Positions 58,540 through 64,000 of a DNA stretch of 64,000 nt are shown here, one piece after another. A program made the translations under genes and the position numbers. The notes below the pieces were generated by a model. The model worked only from the letters and a program-made list of their open reading frames with translations, made no database searches and had not been told where the DNA came from. Each line of letters opens with the position of its first letter. Position 1 is the stretch's first letter. Source of the DNA: an uncultured Actinomycetes bacterium (lineage in GTDB: Bacteria; Actinomycetota; Acidimicrobiia; Acidimicrobiales; RAAP-2); contig CAIUMH010000031.1 in assembly GCA_903900235.1 (NCBI GenBank), positions 1 to 64,000 of the forward strand, written 5' to 3'.

Positions 58540-59982
58540 TCAGCCGCGACGCTGTCGAAGTCCAGCGTTGACGGCCTTTCCGTCCGCCTGACCCTTCGTC
58601 GCCGCCATCACCTTGCCGGTGAAGAAGCCGGTCAGCTTGTCGTCGCCCTCCACATAGCGCTGCCAGGCATCGCGGTTCTCGGCGATCACGGCATCGAGGA
58701 CGGCGTCAAGTGCTCCGGCATCCATCTGTTCGAAGCCCTTGGTCTTGGCCACCGCACGGGGATCTCCCCCGCCGTCAGCCACCAGGTCAGCGAGAACCGC
58801 CTTGGACTGCGTGGCCGAGACCTCACCGGCTTCCTCCATCTGGAGCAGCACCACCATGGTGTCTTCGTCGAGGTGACCACCATCGCTCAACGCCCCGGCA
58901 AGCTCATTGGCCACTCGGGCCAGTGCCAGCGGTGCGGCAACCCCTGCGGCCGCCGCCGCTATCACGTAGCGATCGATACCCTGGTCCACCACGCTGGCGA
59001 TCTGATCAGCCTGGGACTCGGTGGCCTGTTCGCCCATCAGGGCGACCAAGGTGCGTCGACGCTCGGCAGGCATCGCCGGCAGACTGGCCCGGATGGCATC
59101 GATCTGCTCATCGCTCGGAGCCAACGGGACGAGGTCGGGCTCCGGGAAGTACCGGTAGTCGTAGGCCTCCTCTTTGGAGCGCAGCGTCTGGGTTCGTCCT
59201 GCGTCCTCATCCCAGTGGCGAGTCTCTTGGACGATGGCCTGGCCGTCCTCGAGCAACATCACCTGACGCAGTGCCTCGTGGTCGATGGCCCGCTGCACGG
59301 AGCGCAGCGAGTTCAGGTTCTTGATCTCGCACCTCGTGCCGAAGGGGGCATCGGGACCGCGACGGACCGACACGTTGGCGTCGACTCGCATCGATCCCTC
59401 CTCCATGCGCCCGTCCGAGGCGCCAGTGGCAATCAGGATGGAACGGAGCTCGGCGGCGTAGCGGCGGGCCTGTTCAGCAGAGCGGATGTCGGGGCCGGAG
59501 ACGATCTCGACCAGCGGCACTCCAGCACGGTTGTAGTCGACGATGGACTCGTCGGCCCCGTGGATCCGGCCGGTGCCGCCGAGGTGCGTGGTCTTGCCGG
59601 TGTCTTCTTCCATGTGGGCGCGCTCAACGAGCACCCGGGTGCCATCGGGGAGGTCGAGATGCCCGATGCCGTTGATCGGCTTGTCGTACTGGCTGATCTG
59701 GTAGTCCTTGGGCTGGTCAGGGTAGAAGTAGTTCTTCCGGGCGAAGACCGACGGCGCGATCTGGCAGTGCAGGGCCAGACCGATGCGGATCGCCAGCTCC
59801 ACCGCCTTTTCGTTTAGGACGGGCAACGATCCAGGCAGGCCGAGGCAGACCGGGCACACATTGGTGTTCGGCTCCCCACCAAAGGCATTCGCGCACCCAC
59901 AGAACAATTTGGTGGCGGTAGCAAGCTCGGTGTGGACCTCGAGGCCCACCACCATCTCCCAGTCGTCTGGCAACTCGGCCAT
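58540..59982 (-). CDS. gatB: Asp-tRNA(Asn)/Glu-tRNA(Gln) amidotransferase subunit B
   Basis: 480 aa. Start VVGLEVHTELATATKLFCGC, then CPVCLGLPGSLPVLNEKAVE with zinc-site cysteines, ARKNYFYPDQPKDYQISQYD, RIHGADESIVDYNRAGVPLVEIVSGPD, ending in the YqeY-like tail. Binds the mischarged tRNA and activates it with ATP. 2 nt after gatA. Confidence 0.96.
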   Translation of the reverse strand: MAELPDDWEMVVGLEVHTELATATKLFCGCANAFGGEPNTNVCPVCLGLPGSLPVLNEKAVELAIRIGLALHCQIAPSVFARKNYFYPDQPKDYQISQYDKPINGIGHLDLPDGTRVLVERAHMEEDTGKTTHLGGTGRIHGADESIVDYNRAGVPLVEIVSGPDIRSAEQARRYAAELRSILIATGASDGRMEEGSMRVDANVSVRRGPDAPFGTRCEIKNLNSLRSVQRAIDHEALRQVMLLEDGQAIVQETRHWDEDAGRTQTLRSKEEAYDYRYFPEPDLVPLAPSDEQIDAIRASLPAMPAERRRTLVALMGEQATESQADQIASVVDQGIDRYVIAAAAAGVAAPLALARVANELAGALSDGGHLDEDTMVVLLQMEEAGEVSATQSKAVLADLVADGGGDPRAVAKTKGFEQMDAGALDAVLDAVIAENRDAWQRYVEGDDKLTGFFTGKVMAATKGQADGKAVNAGLRQRRG

Positions 59983-59984
59983 GA

Positions 59985-61400
59985 TCAGGACCTTCCCTTC
60001 TCAATGACCGCCGCCGCCCGCAAGAGCCGCTCTTCGGAGAGCGCCGGACCGAGGAGCTGGACGCCGATCGGCAGGCCGGCGGCATCGGACCCGGCCGGCA
60101 CGCTGATGGCCGGGTGGCCGGCCAAGTTGGTTGGAATGGTGAAGACATCTGAGAGGTACATCTCCATCGGGTCTGACACCTTGGCCCCGAGGCCAAACGC
60201 CGTCGTTGGAGTGGTTGCTCCGAGGATCAGATCCACCGAGCGATAGGCGTCGGCGAAGGCGTTGATGATCAACGTCCGGGTTCGCTGGGCCTGGGCGTAG
60301 TAGGCGTCGTAGTAGCCCGCCGAGAGCGCGTAGGTGCCGAGCATGATGCGGCGTTTGACTTCGTCACCGAAGCCGGCAGTCCTTGAGGCGGCATTCATCT
60401 CGGCCACGTTGGCGGCATCGACCCGAAGGCCGTAGCGGACGCCGTCATAGCGGGCGAGGTTCGACGAGGCCTCGGCCGGGGCGATCAAGTAGTAGGCCGA
60501 GAGGCCGTAGTGCAGCTCGGGGATCGACATCTCCACGATCTCGGCGCCCGCTGCCGCGAGCAGCTCCGCCGAGGCGGTGACGGCGGCGGTGATCTCTGGG
60601 CTGGCTCCCTCGATCAGGTCTCGGCACAGGCCGACCCGGAGTCCGCCCACGCCATCGTCGAGACGGTCAACGAGCATCGGTGCTGGCACGTCGAGCGAGG
60701 TGGAGTCGAGGGGGTCGTGGCCGGCGATGACCTCGAGCAGCAGCGCGGCATCCTCCACGCTCTGGGCGAATGGTCCGACCTGATCGAGCGACGAAGCGAA
60801 GGCCACGAGGCCGTATCGCGAGACAAGGCCATAGGTGGGCTTGACTCCCACCACCCCGCAGAAGGCAGCAGGCTGGCGGATCGAGCCACCGGTGTCGGAG
60901 CCGAGCGACAGCGGAACCATCCCTGCGCCAACCGCAGCGGCAGAACCGCCGCTCGAGCCTCCGGGGACCTTGGAGTGGTCCACCGGGTTCTTGGTTGGCC
61001 CATAGGCCGAGTTCTCGGTCGACGAGCCCATGGCGAACTCGTCCATGTTGGTCGTGCCGATGATGATGGCACCGGCCGCTTCGAGGCTGCGCACGACCGT
61101 GGCGTCGTACGGGGGCCGCCACCCGTCGAGGATCTTGCTAGCGCATGACGTCACCCGTCCGCGCTGGCAGATGTTGTCTTTCACCCCGATCGGCACGCCG
61201 GCGAGCGGACCGACATCGCGTCCCTCTGCTACCGCTGCGTCGATACCACGGGCCGCTTCCCGGGCGGCCTCCGCATGGACCTCGGTGAAGGCGTGGAGTT
61301 CTCCGTCATGGGTCGAGATCTCTGCGAGTGATGCCTCGACGACCTCGGTCGCCCGACGATTGCCAGCAGCCACCTCGGCGGCAATGCGGCGAGCGCTCAT
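59985..61400 (-). CDS. gatA: Asp-tRNA(Asn)/Glu-tRNA(Gln) amidotransferase subunit A
   Basis: 471 aa amidase-signature enzyme releasing ammonia from glutamine. Ser-cisSer-Lys triad: Lys74 in GVKDNI, Ser149 in VPGGSSGGSAAAV, nucleophile Ser173 in SDTGGSIRQPA. Overlaps gatC by ATGA. Confidence 0.96.
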   Translation of the reverse strand: MSARRIAAEVAAGNRRATEVVEASLAEISTHDGELHAFTEVHAEAAREAARGIDAAVAEGRDVGPLAGVPIGVKDNICQRGRVTSCASKILDGWRPPYDATVVRSLEAAGAIIIGTTNMDEFAMGSSTENSAYGPTKNPVDHSKVPGGSSGGSAAAVGAGMVPLSLGSDTGGSIRQPAAFCGVVGVKPTYGLVSRYGLVAFASSLDQVGPFAQSVEDAALLLEVIAGHDPLDSTSLDVPAPMLVDRLDDGVGGLRVGLCRDLIEGASPEITAAVTASAELLAAAGAEIVEMSIPELHYGLSAYYLIAPAEASSNLARYDGVRYGLRVDAANVAEMNAASRTAGFGDEVKRRIMLGTYALSAGYYDAYYAQAQRTRTLIINAFADAYRSVDLILGATTPTTAFGLGAKVSDPMEMYLSDVFTIPTNLAGHPAISVPAGSDAAGLPIGVQLLGPALSEERLLRAAAVIEKGRS

Positions 61401-61705
61401 CCTTCCTCGCCCACGATCTGGGGCACGAGGAACCGATGATCTGCCACTGCTGGCGCCTGGGAGAGCACCTCGGCCCGGTCGAGCGAGGGTCGAACCTCAT
61501 CAGTGCGAAGGACGTTGATGAGTTCAAGCGGGTGCTCAGTGACCTTGAGCGCTGAAAGGTCAAGCGCGGCGAGATCCGCCGCGTGGCCCAGGATCGAGGC
61601 CAATTGCCCGGTAAAGCGCTCTACCTCCTCGTCGGTCAGATTCAGACGGGCGAGGACGGCGACCTTGGCCACGTCGGCAGCGGACAGTGGGGTGGGATCG
61701 CTCAC
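61397..61705 (-). CDS. gatC: Asp-tRNA(Asn)/Glu-tRNA(Gln) amidotransferase subunit C
   Basis: 102 aa, the small subunit that ties GatA to GatB. Seen: VAKVAVLARLNLTDEEVERFTGQLASILGHAADLAALD, HPLELINVLRTDEVRPSL and the tail HRFLVPQIVGEEG. GTG start overlapping the hydrolase stop (GTGA). Confidence 0.94.
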   Translation of the reverse strand: MSDPTPLSAADVAKVAVLARLNLTDEEVERFTGQLASILGHAADLAALDLSALKVTEHPLELINVLRTDEVRPSLDRAEVLSQAPAVADHRFLVPQIVGEEG

Positions 61706-62463
61706 GCGTTGGCGATGCGCTCGACGAAGGCCACCGACTGCGCCTCGATCAGCTCGGCATCGTGATCGAGCGTGGCCACGTGGTAGCTGCGCTCGAGGAT
61801 CACGCGCTCGATGGGCCCAGCCACGCTGGCCACGAGGTGGTCACCATTCGAGAACGGCACCACATGGTCCTGGACGCTCGAGAACAGCAGGATCGGAGCG
61901 GCAATTGCTCCGAGATGGGCCGAGACTTCCTCCACGGCCGCGAAGAGCGAGACGGCCGGAGCCAGTGGCGTTGCGGGGTAGCTCCGTTCGTCGGCACCCT
62001 CGATGGCAATATCTGATCCGATGGCATCCATCACCTCGACGCCCGAGTCGAGGAGGGCCTTGGCACCCTCGGCGAGCTCCGCCGAGTACTCGACCAGTGG
62101 GTTCACCAGGATGAGACCGGCGATCTCCGGGTGGTTCTCGGCCAGCCAACAGGTCAGCGCTCCCCCCATCGAAAGACCCGCCACCACGATGCGCTCAGTG
62201 CGAGCCGAGAGTGCCTGAAAGGCAAACTCCGCAGCCCCCGACCAGTCCTCCCAGCGCGTGGGGATCATGTCCTCGACGACCGTGCCGTGGCCCGGCAGCA
62301 GCGGCATTTCGACGCTGTGACCGGCATTGGCCATCGCCTCGGCGAGCGCACGCACAGAGAAGGGGCTTCCGGTGAAACCGTGGAGCACGAGTACTCCGGT
62401 CGAACCGCCATCAACACTCAAGGGCTCGCAGCCCTCCATCACAGGTGCAGTCATGTCTCCCAT
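61702..62463 (-). CDS. Alpha/beta hydrolase (carboxylesterase, Est30-like)
   Basis: 253 aa if started at ATG 62463 (62454 and 62439 are alternatives). VLVLHGFTGSPFSVRALAEAMANAGH, lipase-like elbow VVAGLSMGGAL, Asp in SSVQDHVVPFSN, His in ERSYHVATLDHD. Resembles monoacylglycerol-lipase/Est30 carboxylesterases. Heads a four-gene overlapping unit with gatCAB; no functional link is known. Confidence 0.85.
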   Translation of the reverse strand: MGDMTAPVMEGCEPLSVDGGSTGVLVLHGFTGSPFSVRALAEAMANAGHSVEMPLLPGHGTVVEDMIPTRWEDWSGAAEFAFQALSARTERIVVAGLSMGGALTCWLAENHPEIAGLILVNPLVEYSAELAEGAKALLDSGVEVMDAIGSDIAIEGADERSYPATPLAPAVSLFAAVEEVSAHLGAIAAPILLFSSVQDHVVPFSNGDHLVASVAGPIERVILERSYHVATLDHDAELIEAQSVAFVERIANA

Positions 62464-62510
62464 CGTATCGGCACCGCTACCCTGTCGGATGAGTCGAGGA
62501 GGAGATGGAG

Positions 62511-62912
62511 ATGGCCCACGAGTTCCTGAGCCCTGAGTGGATCGCTGCCGTGCGTGAGCTTCGCGAGCAGCACCCAGAAGCCGGGTCATCGATCCCACTC
62601 GCCGTCCGGATGAACCTCGTGGTCACCGAGGGTCCTTCCGGGACGCTCTCGCATGCCCACGTTGACACCTCGGCCGGGGCCCTCATGGTCGAGGAGGGTC
62701 ACCTCGTCGAGCCGGATCTGAGCGTCACGGTTGACTTCGTGACCGCTCGAGCCTTGTTGGTCGAAGGGAACCCTCAGGCCGCCATGTCGGCGTTTATGGC
62801 GGGGAAGATCCGCATTGAGGGCGACATGGCCAAACTCATGGTGTTGCAGGGCGCATCTCCGGATGCCAATGCCCAATCCTTCGCCGAGGGCGTGCGGTCG
62901 ATCACCATCTGA
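62511..62912 (+). CDS. SCP2 sterol-binding domain protein
   Basis: 133 aa. Starts HEFLSPEWIAAVRELREQ; core VDFVTARALLVEGNPQAAMSAFMAGKIRIEGDMAKLMVLQG is the SCP2 lipid-binding fold. Binds fatty acyl or sterol lipids; partner unknown. ATG 62511 is preferred to 62505 because AGGAGG lies 8 nt upstream rather than 2. Confidence 0.88.
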   Translation: MAHEFLSPEWIAAVRELREQHPEAGSSIPLAVRMNLVVTEGPSGTLSHAHVDTSAGALMVEEGHLVEPDLSVTVDFVTARALLVEGNPQAAMSAFMAGKIRIEGDMAKLMVLQGASPDANAQSFAEGVRSITI

Positions 62913-62933
62913 TCCGCCCAGATGGGGGGTCGA

Positions 62934-64000
62934 TCAGCCGGCGGGCTTCTCTCGCTTGTGGTCCCGGATCATGAATGAGCAGATCACCCCGATGAAGCAC
63001 ACCGCCGCCCCGACGGTGAAGGGGACGTGGAACGTCGACAGGAGAGCCGACGCATCGTGGGTTTCGAGCAGACCGCGGCGCTTGGCCACTCCCTGCTGGA
63101 TGGTGATGAGCACCTGGATCCCGGCGACCTCGCCGACCTGCATCGCCAGCATCTGGGCGGCGGACATCACACCCATCTCGTTGGCCGCCACTTCATTGGC
63201 CATGGTCGAGCTCGTCGACGGCATGGCCACGCCCATGCCGAGGCCAGAGAGGGCCAGCGCCACGATGATCATGATCAGTGGGGTCCCCGTCACACAGCAG
63301 GCGAAGATCACCATGGACACAGTGAGCATGATCGACCCCGCAATGGTCGAGGTGCGCTCCCCGATCTTGACGGCGAGATAGCCGGCGATGGGCGAAGAGA
63401 TGGCGAAGGCCAGAGGCCGGGCGATGGCCACGCCGCCAACCTGCCCGATCGAGTACTGATAGCCCTCCTCCATCAACAGTGGGAAGAGATAGAACGCACC
63501 GAAATAGGCAAAGTTTGACGTCGATCGGATCACCATGGGCATCACGAAGTTGCGCTTGGAGAAGTAGGCCGCCGGGATGAGCGGGTTCGATGAGCGCTGA
63601 ATGCTCCGAACAAACAGGGCGATACTGACAGCACCGATGGCCCAACAAGCCATCGGCACTGGTGCCGTCCACCCCTGGAGCGGCGAAAGCGAGAGTGCCA
63701 GCATCACAAGGGTCACACCCACCGACAAGGTGGTCGACCCATACCAGTCCATGGTCTTGAAGTTGGTCTTGGCCCGCAACTTGTCGGCGGCGTGCTCCTC
63801 ATGGGACCCGTGGTGGCCCGGGAGGATCACCGCAACAACACAGAAGGCCGCGATCAGGAGCACGAGCTGCATCCAAAAGAGTGCTCGCCAGCCGAAGAAC
63901 TCGATGATCGGTGATCCGAGCGACACACCAATAACTGGTCCGCCCGCACCGACAAGGGTCCACCAGCCCATTGCCTTGACTCGATCTTCTGGCTTGAAGG
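62934..64000 (-). CDS. MFS transporter, DHA2-like (5' end outside window)
   Basis: The frame is open to the right edge (…FKPEDRVKAMGWWTLVGAGGPVIG), so the N-terminal helices and start lie beyond 64000. About 355 residues are visible with nine or ten membrane segments: the motif C-like GAGGPVIGVSLGSPII, a linker rich in His/Glu (GHHGSHEEHAADK), then PLAFAISSPIAGYLAVKIGERTSTIAGS and GLGMGVAMPSTSST. Substrate unknown. Convergent with the SCP2 gene. Confidence 0.87.
   Translation of the reverse strand, partial: FKPEDRVKAMGWWTLVGAGGPVIGVSLGSPIIEFFGWRALFWMQLVLLIAAFCVVAVILPGHHGSHEEHAADKLRAKTNFKTMDWYGSTTLSVGVTLVMLALSLSPLQGWTAPVPMACWAIGAVSIALFVRSIQRSSNPLIPAAYFSKRNFVMPMVIRSTSNFAYFGAFYLFPLLMEEGYQYSIGQVGGVAIARPLAFAISSPIAGYLAVKIGERTSTIAGSIMLTVSMVIFACCVTGTPLIMIIVALALSGLGMGVAMPSTSSTMANEVAANEMGVMSAAQMLAMQVGEVAGIQVLITIQQGVAKRRGLLETHDASALLSTFHVPFTVGAAVCFIGVICSFMIRDHKREKPAG

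Noticed and set aside
58537-59817. Long plus-strand open frame opposite gatB
   Set aside because: Antisense shadow with low-complexity composition; gatB is certain.

Overview
The window is high-GC, gene-dense DNA of an actinobacterium. Several traits point to class Acidimicrobiia or a close relative: an actinobacterial SUF set (SufBDC, Rieske protein, SufS, SufU), actinobacterial-type ethylmalonyl-CoA enzymes, FadA5/EchA19-like steroid-type beta-oxidation genes behind KstR-like boxes, GatCAB, and apparently leaderless genes. The class assignment is inference. I saw no tRNA, rRNA, CRISPR array, insertion sequence or prophage.

Layout. 1-9.7 kb: iron-sulfur assembly. sufS (cut by the left edge) and sufU are on plus; sufD, a Rieske protein, sufC and an LCP cell-wall gene are on minus. 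sufB stands about 3.2 kb away, separated by a crotonase, a small Cys protein, an acetyltransferase and about 1.1 kb of decayed DNA holding the tail of a membrane protein. 9.8-20.8 kb: accessory enzymes, namely oligopeptidase B, lipoprotein hydrolases, an acetoacetate-decarboxylase-like protein, an RmlC-like cupin, a flavin reductase, an MBL hydrolase, an epoxide-hydrolase-like protein, a Rieske lipoprotein and a PHM-type copper monooxygenase. 20.8-25 kb: mutY and two ethylmalonyl-CoA pathway enzymes, mesaconyl-CoA hydratase and (2S)-methylsuccinyl-CoA dehydrogenase. 25-30.4 kb: hydrolases, an MFS transporter, an NlpC/P60 endopeptidase and Lgt. 30.4-39.3 kb: lipid/steroid catabolism, with an SDR, an acyl-CoA ligase and an operon of FadA5-like thiolase, transporter, EchA19-like hydratase and thioesterase. 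An identical 14-bp KstR-like box precedes the ligase and the thiolase operon.

39.4-58.5 kb: amino-acid biosynthesis. The set is leuB-ilvE-cimA-hypothetical, greA-leuC-leuD, leuA, serA, aspC, serC and ilvB-ilvN-ilvC, with a small membrane protein, a VapBC-type toxin-antitoxin pair and a DUF1330 protein between. CimA and LeuA both extend 2-oxo acids; LeuCD and LeuB continue both routes; IlvBNC and IlvE complete Val, Leu and Ile. leuA, ilvB and probably leuB each have a short leader peptide rich in Leu, Val or Ile codons, followed by a terminator hairpin, the arrangement of ribosome-mediated attenuation. Each leader starts 7-8 nt after a -10 box, so the leader mRNAs look leaderless.

58.5-64 kb: an overlapping hydrolase-gatC-gatA-gatB operon for tRNA-dependent amidation, an SCP2 protein and an MFS transporter cut by the right edge.
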